From contig NZ_CP121684.1 in assembly GCF_029760935.1 (NCBI RefSeq), positions 1,674,001-1,738,000 of the forward strand: a DNA stretch of 64,000 nucleotides. Reading direction: 5' to 3'. Numbering within the stretch: position 1 is the first letter of the stretch; the number at the start of each line of letters is the position of its first letter. The position numbers and the translations under genes were made by a program. The notes under the pieces are model-generated. The model was not told the origin of the DNA. It saw only the letters and a list, made by a program, of their open reading frames with translations, and searched no databases. This document shows positions 1-7,464 of this stretch, in pieces. The DNA is from Lysinibacter sp. HNR. Lineage in GTDB: Bacteria; Actinomycetota; Actinomycetes; Actinomycetales; Microbacteriaceae.

Positions 1-62
1 GTGGCGGCGCATGGCACCCATCATAGACTTAACCACACACCGCCGCTCGGGCAGGGAACCTA

Positions 63-431
63 CTAGTTGACCTTGCGATAGGTGGAACTTCCGAACCCTA
101 GGATCAAATAACCAATTGGAGCCAATAGCCAGAGGAGAAAGAAGGAAAAGGCTCCGCCCTTATCGAAATTCCGTCCTACGTTCACCGCCAGAATAATGGC
201 AAGAACCAGGTTCACGATGGGAATCAGGAACAAGAGCAACCACCACCAAGGCTTACCACCAACTTTCAATAGAAAGTAGGTATTTACAATGGGGATGATT
301 GCAACCCAACCCGGTTGTCCAGCTTTTGTAAAAACTCGCCACAGGCCGATGACAATCAATACATAGATTGTCAGCGTGACCCAACCATTCGCCTGTAACA
401 GGTTAAGAAAAGAAGCGTCTCTGGTAATCAT
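63..431 (-). CDS. DUF5684-type small membrane protein (copy 1)
   Basis: This 122-residue protein has about three hydrophobic segments (roughly residues 15-32, 60-85 and 92-112). It carries the motif FTKAGQPGWVAIIPIVNTY near residues 34-52, followed by KVGGKPWWWLLL, which I associate with the DUF5684 family. It ends in GFGSSTYRKVN, nearly the same as the paralogue at 690-1061. No biochemical role is known to me. A near-perfect Shine-Dalgarno sequence, AGGAGGT, lies a few nt before the ATG and fixes the start. A small GCCGC/GCGGC hairpin sits just upstream of that site. The function is unknown; the family call rests on motif recall. Confidence 0.8.
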   Translation of the reverse strand: MITRDASFLNLLQANGWVTLTIYVLIVIGLWRVFTKAGQPGWVAIIPIVNTYFLLKVGGKPWWWLLLFLIPIVNLVLAIILAVNVGRNFDKGGAFSFFLLWLLAPIGYLILGFGSSTYRKVN

Positions 432-628
432 GATTACCTCCTAGGATTGTTGCCGCCATCTGCGGCTTTATCCTTATAATACGCTTCTTTATGCACTTAG
501 CTAGTGACAATATTTACTTTGACTAAAATGCTTTTCCTACTTAAAATCTATTGTGAATGCGTAAAATACGCGCCGATCTTAATCTCTAAAAAATTTTTGG
601 ACGGTTAACACGGTGAAGTTTATCTCAA

Positions 629-682
629 GGCTTCCAGCACCGCACAGACCGCACCGTCACGTAATAAACAGTGCCGGAAGCC
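629..682 (-). terminator. Imperfect hairpin after DUF5684 copy 2
   Basis: Twelve-base arms GGCTTCCAGCAC (629-640) and GTGCCGGAAGCC (671-682) pair with one wobble around a 30-nt loop, ending 8 nt before the stop of the minus-strand gene at 690. There is no strong U-tract. It could terminate copy 2 or separate the transcription of the two paralogues. Confidence 0.4.
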
Positions 683-689
683 AATTTAT

Positions 690-1061
690 CTAGTCAACCT
701 TGCGGTATGTAGAACTACCAAACCCGAGGACCAGATAGCCAATAGGAGCAAGAAGCCAAAGAAGGAAGACGGAGAAAGCTCCGCCCTGACCAAAATTCCT
801 TCCAATCCTCAGCGCTAACATAACCTGGAGAATCAGGCTTACGACGGGAATAATCAATAGAAGCAGCCACCACCAGGGCTTGCCGGCAATCTTTAACAGG
901 TAGTAGATATTTACAATCGGAATGATCGCAGCCCAGCCAGGTTCTCCGGCCTTTGTAAACATTTTCCACATCGCGATGATCATCACGACGAGAATCAGCA
1001 CTGAGGGAATCAGCACGATGGCGTTAAATGCCATGAGTACCGAGACGTCACTAGCAGTCAT
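690..1061 (-). CDS. DUF5684-type small membrane protein (copy 2)
   Basis: This 123-residue integral membrane protein is a clear paralogue of the protein at 63-431. Both share the FTKAGxPGWxAIIPIVNxYxLLK core, the KPWWWLLL segment and the terminal GFGSSTYRKV. The N-terminal 20 residues differ between copies. The ATG is preceded by GGAG about 7 nt upstream. A perfect 7-bp dyad (GGTCGTA-CT-TACGACC, 1081-1096) lies in the leader. The copies are about 260 nt apart in the same direction, each with its own AT-rich upstream region, so they probably arose by tandem duplication and may be expressed separately. The function is unknown. Confidence 0.8.
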   Translation of the reverse strand: MTASDVSVLMAFNAIVLIPSVLILVVMIIAMWKMFTKAGEPGWAAIIPIVNIYYLLKIAGKPWWWLLLLIIPVVSLILQVMLALRIGRNFGQGGAFSVFLLWLLAPIGYLVLGFGSSTYRKVD

Positions 1062-1412
1062 AGTTGTCTCCTAAAATTACGGTCGTACTTACGACCCATG
1101 TTTTAAAATGTTCTTGTTTTATATTTATATTAAGTATTCATTTAGACTGTTTCGCGCTTACTCCCCTCTGAAATTAGTGTAAACACGCAAAAATAACTCG
1201 TCATCAAAGACAGGGGAACCTGAAGCTATTCATACGACTTACCCTCAACCCAAGGAGAGTCTAAGCAGCCACGGGGCCACCCCTACATTTTGCCTAGCAA
1301 CCTTGATGCCCCAAACATCAATTTATTCTCTGTACACATAAAAAGGGGTCACATCTCCGAGAAGACGTGACCCCAATTTTATTTATTTATAGAAAAGCTA
1401 TAGCTAGGCTCT
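1062..1412. other. AT-rich intergenic region, no gene seen
   Basis: These 351 nt separate DUF5684 copy 2 from rpsA. They hold the AT-rich promoter side of copy 2 (about 1100-1150) and the rpsA terminator near 1341-1380. I see no credible reading frame or RNA gene in the rest. Confidence 0.5.
1341..1377 (-). terminator. rpsA intrinsic terminator
   Basis: GGGGTCAC (1345-1352) and GTGACCCC (1367-1374) form a perfect 8-bp stem. Read on the minus strand it is followed by a TTTTT run, giving a standard rho-independent terminator just after rpsA. Confidence 0.85.
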
Positions 1413-2870
1413 TTAGTTTTTATCTTCCAGCGCTGACTTGAGTGCGGCGAGTGATTCATCACCTGCAAGAGCACCGGCGACCGTGTTATCGCCAGAGAAC
1501 GATGTGTCTCCCGCGGGTGCTGCTGCGTCTTCTTCTGTTTCGTCGGCGGCAGAAGCAGCAACCTGCTTCTTGTGAGACTCCCAGCGCTCCTGAGCGGCAG
1601 CGTATTCTTGCTCCCACTTCTCGCGCTGCGCCTCGAAGCCTTCTTTCCACTCGTTGGTCTCCGGATCGAAGCCCTCGGGGTACTTGTAGTTACCCTCTTC
1701 GTCGTATTCCGTGAGCATTCCGTAGAGCGCCGGGTCAAACTCGGTACCCTCGGGGTCAACACCCTCGTTAGCCTGCTTGAGGCTCAGTGAGATGCGACGG
1801 CGCTCCAGATCAATGTCAATCACCTTGACAAAGACCTCGTCATTTACCGATACGACCTGTTCAGCAAGCTCAACGTGCTTACCGGAGAGTTCGGAGATGT
1901 GTACCAGACCCTCAATGCCGTCGGCAACCCGAACAAACGCACCGAAGGGAACCAGCTTGGTAACCTTACCCGGCGCGACCTGTCCGATTGCATGGGTACG
2001 AGCGAACACGGCCCACGGGTCTTCCTGAGTTGCCTTGAGCGACAGTGACACACGCTCGCGGTCAAGCTCTACGGAGAGAACCTCAACGGTTACTTCCTGA
2101 CCAACCTCAACAACCTCGGAGGCGTGATCGACGTGCTTCCAGCTGAGCTCGGACACATGCACAAGACCGTCAACACCACCCAAATCAACAAAGGCACCAA
2201 AGTTAACAATCGACGAAATATTACCCTTGCGCACCTGACCCGGGTGGAGGTTTGCGAGGAACGTAGAACGGCTCTCGGACTGGGTCTGCTCCAGCAACGC
2301 ACGGCGAGATAGCACAACGTTGTTGCGGTTCTTGTCGAGCTCAAGAATCTTTGCCTCGATCTCCTGTCCCAGGTAGGGGGTAAGATCACGGACACGACGC
2401 AGCTCGATAAGTGACGCGGGGAGGAATCCACGGAGTCCGATGTCAACGATGAGTCCACCCTTGACAACCTCAATGACCGTTCCGGTAACAACACCGTCTT
2501 CGTCACGAATCTTCTCAACATCACCCCAGGCACGCTCGTACTGCGCACGTTTCTTGCTGAGAATGAGGCGACCCTCTTTGTCTTCCTTCTGGAGAACTAG
2601 GGCCTCGACGCTATCTCCCACGCTGACGACCTCGGTGGGGTCAACATCGTGCTTGATAGAAAGCTCACGTGAGGGAATAACACCCTCGGTCTTGTATCCA
2701 ACGTCGAGGAGAACCTCGTCGCGGTCAATCTTTACAACAGTTCCCTCGATAAGGTCACCATCGTTAAAGAATTTTAAAGTCTTTTCGACTGCGGCAAGAA
2801 AGTCTTCGGCAGAACCAATATCGTTGACGGCTATCTGCTTAGCTGCCTTGCCGGTCGTTGCGGTTGTCAT
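1413..2870 (-). CDS. rpsA: 30S ribosomal protein S1
   Basis: This 485-residue protein contains four S1 RNA-binding repeats at roughly residues 38-105, 123-190, 210-280 and 297-365. The last two carry the recurrent NFGAFVDLGGVDGLVHVSEL and PFGAFVRVADGIEGLVHISE patterns. The tail after residue 370 is acidic and low-complexity, and the total length fits actinobacterial S1 (about 480). S1 binds mRNA on the small subunit and assists initiation on structured leaders. The ATG at 2870 (MTTATTGK) is chosen over an upstream in-frame start because GGAG lies about 10 nt before it and the upstream residues look non-coding. A promoter-like pair lies at 2976-3005 and a strong terminator follows. Confidence 0.96.
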   Translation of the reverse strand: MTTATTGKAAKQIAVNDIGSAEDFLAAVEKTLKFFNDGDLIEGTVVKIDRDEVLLDVGYKTEGVIPSRELSIKHDVDPTEVVSVGDSVEALVLQKEDKEGRLILSKKRAQYERAWGDVEKIRDEDGVVTGTVIEVVKGGLIVDIGLRGFLPASLIELRRVRDLTPYLGQEIEAKILELDKNRNNVVLSRRALLEQTQSESRSTFLANLHPGQVRKGNISSIVNFGAFVDLGGVDGLVHVSELSWKHVDHASEVVEVGQEVTVEVLSVELDRERVSLSLKATQEDPWAVFARTHAIGQVAPGKVTKLVPFGAFVRVADGIEGLVHISELSGKHVELAEQVVSVNDEVFVKVIDIDLERRRISLSLKQANEGVDPEGTEFDPALYGMLTEYDEEGNYKYPEGFDPETNEWKEGFEAQREKWEQEYAAAQERWESHKKQVAASAADETEEDAAAPAGDTSFSGDNTVAGALAGDESLAALKSALEDKN

Positions 2871-3249
2871 GTAGTTAATACTCCAGTACGGACATAAATT
2901 AGGCCGCGAATCTAAAACACACTTGTGAATCTGTAGGCGGCGACGGACAAAAATAATCACATTGAGTGACAGCCCATTCTAACCCACCATATTGATTGAG
3001 TTCAAACACACACAAATAAAAACCGTATCGTGTTTTACCGCACATTCTTCTCCGAGCCAGTTCACACCGTACAAGCACACACGCAACGTCCGAGAGAGCA
3101 GTCTTTTGACTCGAGTGCAGCGGGACAGTCACGCTGGTTCATATCCGCACCGTGTCGAGAATCCAAAATCACAGAGTCTCTCCCCCGGCGACGCCACAAT
3201 CCATGATACGAACGTTAGTATCCGCAATTCAAGAACAGACGGAATACCT
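2871..3249. other. rpsA promoter and leader region
   Basis: This 379-nt gap lies between polA and rpsA, both on the minus strand. The part next to rpsA holds a good promoter and a leader of about 100 nt. The remainder shows no gene and no clear terminator for polA. Confidence 0.6.
2976..3005 (-). promoter_or_regulatory. Sigma-70-like promoter of rpsA
   Basis: On the minus strand TTGAAC (3000-3005) and TAGAAT (2976-2981) are separated by 18 nt, close to a housekeeping consensus. Transcription would begin near 2969, giving a leader of about 100 nt before the rpsA start. Confidence 0.6.
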
Positions 3250-5931
3250 TTAGTGAGCGGCAGCATCCCAATTGGGACCACGACCCACCTGAACCTCAAG
3301 CGGCACGCGCAGTTCAACAACACTGCTCATCTCATGCTGGATGACACTCTCCACAGTTTCCCACTCACCGTGGACAACTTCCACAATAAGTTCATCGTGC
3401 ACCTGAAGGAGCATACGAGATTTGAGCCCCTCCTCAGCAAAGCGCCTTTCCACGTTGATCATGGCAAGCTTCATAATGTCGGCAGCGCTACCCTGAATGG
3501 GTGCGTTGAGTGCTGCCCGTTCGGCATTATCGCGAACCAAGCGATTGGGGCTGGAGAGCTCAGGAAAAAAGCGTTTGCGCCCAAAAATCGTCTCGGTGTA
3601 AAGGTCTTTTTTAGCCTGCTCGACAACAGAGCGCAAATAATCACGAACCGCGCCAAACCGTTCAAAATAGTCGCTCATCAATTGACGGGCCTCGGAGGTG
3701 GGGATATTCAGCTGCTTAGAGAGGCCAAAAGCGCTCAGTCCGTACGCAAGCCCGTACGACATGGCCTTTACCTTGCTACGCATCTCGTGCGTTACCGCAG
3801 CCGGTTCAACCCCAAAAATTCGTGCTCCCACAAAACTGTGTAGGTCCTCGCCCAGGTTAAACGCTTCAATGAGACCGGTATCCCCCGAGAGATGAGCCAT
3901 AATACGCATCTCAATCTGCGAATAGTCCGCGGTCAAAAGCGTCTCGTAGCCCTCGCCCACCACAAAAGCCTGCCGAATACGGCGGCCTTCCTCGGTACGA
4001 ACGGGTATATTTTGCAGATTAGGATCCGCAGAAGACAAGCGACCGGTACTTGTACCAGCCTGCTGATAGCTCGTGTGAATACGAGAGTCCGAGGCCACCG
4101 CCTTTTCAAGAGTTTCAACAATCTGACGAAGCTTGGTAGCGTCACGATGCTTGAGCAGCAGCCCTAAAAAGGGGTGGGGGCTCTTTGCCTGCAAATCAAT
4201 GAGCGATGCGGCATCGGTTGAGTACCCGGTTTTAGTAGCCCGAGTCTTTGGCATGTCAAGCTCATCAAAGAGCACCTCCTGAAGCTGCTTAGGCGATCCC
4301 AGGTTGACCTCACGTCCCAGCACCTCGTAGGCCTGCGACGCTAACAAAGCAGTTTTTTCGCCAAGCTCCGCATTCATAGTGCTCAGGATTTTGCGATCAA
4401 TCGCTACACCACGCATCTCCATACTGGCAAGAACGGGCAGGACGGGCATCTCAATGGTGGAAAAGACGGAGGCCGTTCCCGTGTCAAATGATGCCCGAAT
4501 CGCCGCGTCCGCTCGGCGGATAAACCATGCTGTTGTGGCAGCCCCCACCAGGCTATCTTCACTGGGGATTAGCTGATTGGGATCTTCCTGCGGCAGCGTC
4601 TCATCCAGATAGCGACTCACAAGGTCTGCCAGGCTCTTCTCTGGTGAGGCCGGACGTAAAAGCCAAGCCCCGATAAACACGTCCGAGACGACACCCCCTA
4701 GGGACATGCCGGCGCGATGGAGGGCCTGAATTTGATGTTTAGCATCCCACAGGACCTTGGGCGATTCACTTGTCAGCCAGGACTCAAACGGGGCGTAGTC
4801 AGCGGCGCCCGGTTGCCAAGCCAACTGCACGGACGAGGAGCCAGCAGCGATACCCACGCTCACGATTTTTGCATCCGCCGCGCTCACGTCGCAGTGTAGC
4901 CCCAGCCCCTCGGGGTGGGCAGCAACCTCCCGGGCAAGCCAGGACTCAAGTTCCTCGTCAAGAAGAACCATCGGTGTGGGGCACGGCTCAGCGGTAACGG
5001 GAGAAGAAAGTTCAGTTAGCACAGAGGTTGCTTTCCCCTCAAGCCCGTTAAATTTAAGATAGCGTTCCAGCAGGGTACGGAACTCTAAACGACCAAAGGC
5101 CTCGCGAACCGCCTGCTCGTCAAACGGTTTGGGAGTGAGTTCTTTGAGGGTAATACCCAGCGCAACGTCGTTAACCAGGCGATTGAGTCGTCGGTTACGA
5201 ACGGCTAGGTGTGCATTCTCGCGCAGGCTCTCCCCCACCTTGCCACCGATCTCATCCTGACGCGCCAAAATTTGGTCGAGGCTTCCGAACTGCTTCAGCC
5301 ACTTCACCGCGGTTTTCTCACCTACCTTGGGCACACCCGGGAGGTTATCACTCGTCTCGCCCACCAGAGCCGCGATCTCCGGGTACTGTTCGGGGCGAAC
5401 GCCGTAGCGTTCTAACACCTTATCCGTGTCGTACCGGGTGAGATCACTCACCCCCTGACGAGAGGGGTAGAGAAGTGTAACGTTGTCATTCACCAGCTGG
5501 ATGGTGTCACGATCCCCACTCACAACAAGCACACGATACCCCTGCTCGGTGCCTTCTTTTGCGAGGGTTGCCAGGATATCGTCGGCCTCATAATCTTCTT
5601 TTTCAATGGTGAATATTCCCATTGCCGCCAGGGTGGTTTGCAGAAGCGGTATCTGACCCTTAAACTCAGCGGGCGTTTCACCTCGAGTTCCCTTATACTC
5701 GGGATACTCTCTGGTCCGGAAAGAAAAGCGGGAAATATCAAACGCTACAGCCAGGGCATCAGGGGTCTCGGCCTTAAGGAGGCTGATAAGCATACTGATA
5801 AAACCGTGAATAGCGTTGGTGTACTGTCCGTCACGCGTCTGAAAGCTCTCGATAGGCAGAGCGTAAAACGCACGAAAGGCTAGCGAGTGACCATCAATGA
5901 CCATAAGGGTAGGCTGAGAGTTATCTGACAC
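3250..5931 (-). CDS. polA: DNA polymerase I
   Basis: This 893-residue family A polymerase has an N-terminal 5'-3' exonuclease/FEN domain (about 1-300, starting MVIDGHSLAFRAFYALP). A 3'-5' exonuclease-fold domain (about 310-490) follows, then the polymerase domain (about 510-893) with DPNLQNIPVRTEEGRRIR, ADYSQIEMRI and LLQVHDELI. It fills gaps in repair and removes RNA primers. The exonuclease-fold segment reads LHCDVSAADAK where E. coli has the DxE metal ligands, so proofreading is probably absent, as in other actinobacterial and Thermus enzymes. The start is GTG at 5931. No Shine-Dalgarno is visible; TAGGCT ends 6 nt before the start, so the mRNA may be leaderless. Confidence 0.96.
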   Translation of the reverse strand: MSDNSQPTLMVIDGHSLAFRAFYALPIESFQTRDGQYTNAIHGFISMLISLLKAETPDALAVAFDISRFSFRTREYPEYKGTRGETPAEFKGQIPLLQTTLAAMGIFTIEKEDYEADDILATLAKEGTEQGYRVLVVSGDRDTIQLVNDNVTLLYPSRQGVSDLTRYDTDKVLERYGVRPEQYPEIAALVGETSDNLPGVPKVGEKTAVKWLKQFGSLDQILARQDEIGGKVGESLRENAHLAVRNRRLNRLVNDVALGITLKELTPKPFDEQAVREAFGRLEFRTLLERYLKFNGLEGKATSVLTELSSPVTAEPCPTPMVLLDEELESWLAREVAAHPEGLGLHCDVSAADAKIVSVGIAAGSSSVQLAWQPGAADYAPFESWLTSESPKVLWDAKHQIQALHRAGMSLGGVVSDVFIGAWLLRPASPEKSLADLVSRYLDETLPQEDPNQLIPSEDSLVGAATTAWFIRRADAAIRASFDTGTASVFSTIEMPVLPVLASMEMRGVAIDRKILSTMNAELGEKTALLASQAYEVLGREVNLGSPKQLQEVLFDELDMPKTRATKTGYSTDAASLIDLQAKSPHPFLGLLLKHRDATKLRQIVETLEKAVASDSRIHTSYQQAGTSTGRLSSADPNLQNIPVRTEEGRRIRQAFVVGEGYETLLTADYSQIEMRIMAHLSGDTGLIEAFNLGEDLHSFVGARIFGVEPAAVTHEMRSKVKAMSYGLAYGLSAFGLSKQLNIPTSEARQLMSDYFERFGAVRDYLRSVVEQAKKDLYTETIFGRKRFFPELSSPNRLVRDNAERAALNAPIQGSAADIMKLAMINVERRFAEEGLKSRMLLQVHDELIVEVVHGEWETVESVIQHEMSSVVELRVPLEVQVGRGPNWDAAAH

Positions 5932-5991
5932 AGGACTAGCCTACAAGCCAGAACCGACCAACCGCTTAATAACTTCTCAAAGGATCCACGC

Positions 5992-6423
5992 ATGACAGAA
6001 AATTCGGAAGCAACCCCGACCACCGACGGGATGGAATACGTTAGGGCTCGCGGAGCGGGTGCTCTTGCCGAAAAAATGGGCATCACAATCACCGAGTTCT
6101 CGCTGGAACGCGCCGTTGCAACGATGCCGGTCGAGGGCAACACACAGCCCGCAATGCTCATGCACGGTGGCGCCTACGTTGTGCTCGGAGAAACCCTCGG
6201 CTCAATGTCAGCCAACCTCTATGCGGGCCACGAACGCCTGGCCGTCGGCATTGACATTAACGCCACCCACACAGCCTCCGCAACCGAGGGAGTTGTCACG
6301 GGGGTGTGCACCCCCATACACCTCGGGCGCAGCCTCACGGTGCACGAGATCGTTATCACTAATGAGCAGGGGCGCCGCTGCTCCACCGTGCGCATCACCA
6401 ATCTCATTAAGGATCGTTCATAA
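5992..6423 (+). CDS. Hotdog-fold thioesterase, PaaI/MenI type
   Basis: This 143-residue single hotdog-domain protein contains MLMHGGAYVVLGETLGSMSA, the HGG...E...GS signature of acyl-CoA thioesterases in which Glu is the catalytic base. It resembles 1,4-dihydroxy-2-naphthoyl-CoA hydrolases of menaquinone synthesis and phenylacetyl-CoA thioesterases; no men genes are nearby, so the substrate cannot be assigned. AAAGGA lies 7 nt before the ATG. It is transcribed divergently from polA across a 60-nt gap and converges on the ANTAR regulator, with a long inverted repeat between them. Confidence 0.85.
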   Translation: MTENSEATPTTDGMEYVRARGAGALAEKMGITITEFSLERAVATMPVEGNTQPAMLMHGGAYVVLGETLGSMSANLYAGHERLAVGIDINATHTASATEGVVTGVCTPIHLGRSLTVHEIVITNEQGRRCSTVRITNLIKDRS

Positions 6424-6441
6424 AAGTAAGCACAGGGGCAA

Positions 6442-6484
6442 ACGCGTGAGGGTCCAACCAATTTTTGGTTGGACCCTCACGCGT
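6442..6484. terminator. Perfect 20-bp inverted repeat between convergent genes
   Basis: Arms 6442-6461 and 6465-6484 are exact reverse complements with a 3-nt TTT loop. Its position between two convergent genes indicates a bidirectional terminator. A downstream U-run is missing on both strands. Confidence 0.8.
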
Positions 6485-6497
6485 GTTAAAGCGATAA

Positions 6498-7136
6498 CTA
6501 GTCGCCGGTACCCGAGGACTTGGGCGCCGCCTTCTTATCACCGCTGAGCTGATCGATAATGGCCTGAGCAACATCGTGCATGGTGAGACGACGATCCATT
6601 GACGCCTTCTGAATCCAGCGGAATGCCTCCGGCTCTGTCAGTCCCATTTTTTCGTTGAGGATGCCCTTTGCTCGATCAACAAGCTTGCGGGTCTCAAAAC
6701 GCTCAATCAGGTCTCCCACCTCAGCCTCAAGGGCGACAATCTGCTGATAACGCGAAAGCGCAATCTCGATTGCGGGCAAAAGATCATTGGGGGTAAAAGG
6801 CTTCACCACGTAGGCTAGGGCTCCTGCCTCGCTCGCGCGCTCCACAAGCTCCTTCTGGCTAAACGCGGTGAGGAGCACAACGGGAGCAATGTGGTTCTTG
6901 TTCAGACGCTCGGCAGCCGAGATTCCGTCGAGCAGCGGCATCTTGACATCCATGACCACCAGGTCGGGGCGAAGTTCCGTTGCAAGAGCCACAGCAGTTT
7001 CACCATCACCGGCTTCTCCGACGACGTCAAACCCTGCATCTCGCAGAATCTCAACAATATCCAGGCGGATGAGGGACTCGTCTTCTGCTACAACAACGCG
7101 ACGAGGTGCGGTTTTTGATGGAGTTTGGTCATTCAC
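6498..7136 (-). CDS. pdtaR: ANTAR-domain response regulator, PdtaR-like
   Basis: This 212-residue protein has an N-terminal receiver domain with the acidic pair at E19-D20, phosphoacceptor D63 (VVMDVKMP), T90 and K112. A coiled linker follows, then a C-terminal ANTAR domain (about 138-195: ETRKLVDRAKGILNEKMG...EAFRWIQKASMD). ANTAR proteins bind paired stem-loops in nascent RNA and block termination. The match is to mycobacterial PdtaR, which pairs with histidine kinase PdtaS; no kinase is encoded here. The start is GTG at 7136 with no Shine-Dalgarno; TAGGCT lies 7 nt upstream, which suggests a leaderless transcript. The C-terminal tail is Lys/Ser-rich. Confidence 0.92.
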   Translation of the reverse strand: MNDQTPSKTAPRRVVVAEDESLIRLDIVEILRDAGFDVVGEAGDGETAVALATELRPDLVVMDVKMPLLDGISAAERLNKNHIAPVVLLTAFSQKELVERASEAGALAYVVKPFTPNDLLPAIEIALSRYQQIVALEAEVGDLIERFETRKLVDRAKGILNEKMGLTEPEAFRWIQKASMDRRLTMHDVAQAIIDQLSGDKKAAPKSSGTGD

Positions 7137-7174
7137 AGGGTTAAGCCTACGGTATTGTTGTAGGTGCTGTGCAA

Positions 7175-7257
7175 GCCGGATTGGCGGAATGGCAGACGCG
7201 GAGCACTCAAAATGCTTTGTTCGAAAGAACGTGTGGGTTCAAGTCCCACATCCGGCA
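7175..7257 (+). tRNA. tRNA-Leu (CAA)
   Basis: This 83-nt class II tRNA has acceptor GCCGGAT/ATCCGGC, a D arm, anticodon loop CTCAAAA with CAA reading UUG, a long variable arm typical of tRNA-Leu, and T arm TGTGGGTTCAAGTCCCACA. The 3' CCA is not encoded. A terminator follows at 7282-7315. Confidence 0.96.
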
Positions 7258-7281
7258 CAGACTAAAATCCCCCAGATTAGC

Positions 7282-7320
7282 GCAAAAGCCCCTCCACCTT
7301 GGACGGGGCTTTTGCTGTTT
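7282..7320 (+). terminator. Terminator of tRNA-Leu
   Basis: GCAAAAGCCCC (7282-7292) pairs with GGGGCTTTTGC (7305-7315). The 3' arm carries the T-run, as usual for a rho-independent terminator 25 nt downstream of the tRNA. Confidence 0.85.
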
Positions 7321-7374
7321 CTCATGGAGAACACAGGGGATAGAACTCCCCCGCTAGACGGGTAATAAATTTCA

Positions 7375-7420
7375 TACCCGGGGTGATTTTCGCAGGTTTC
7401 TACAAAAACCACCCCGGGTA
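7375..7420 (-). terminator. 11-bp inverted repeat downstream of pyk
   Basis: TACCCGGGGTG (7375-7385) and CACCCCGGGTA (7410-7420) are exact reverse complements around a 24-nt loop. The loop contains a smaller GGTTT/AAACC stem next to the second arm. It lies about 45 nt after the pyk stop and may be a terminator or mRNA-stabilising structure. It has no U-tract. Confidence 0.5.
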
Positions 7421-7464
7421 AACGAGAGCTCTCCTGGACCGTAAGTGGTGCACAGGGTAAAAAA

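Noticed and set aside
2992-3843. 283-codon plus-strand frame opposite polA
   Set aside because: Antisense to a fully conserved polymerase domain, with no family similarity or ribosome-binding site.
7201-7240. LexA-like TTCGAAAGAAC sequence
   Set aside because: It lies inside the variable arm of tRNA-Leu and is explained by the tRNA fold.
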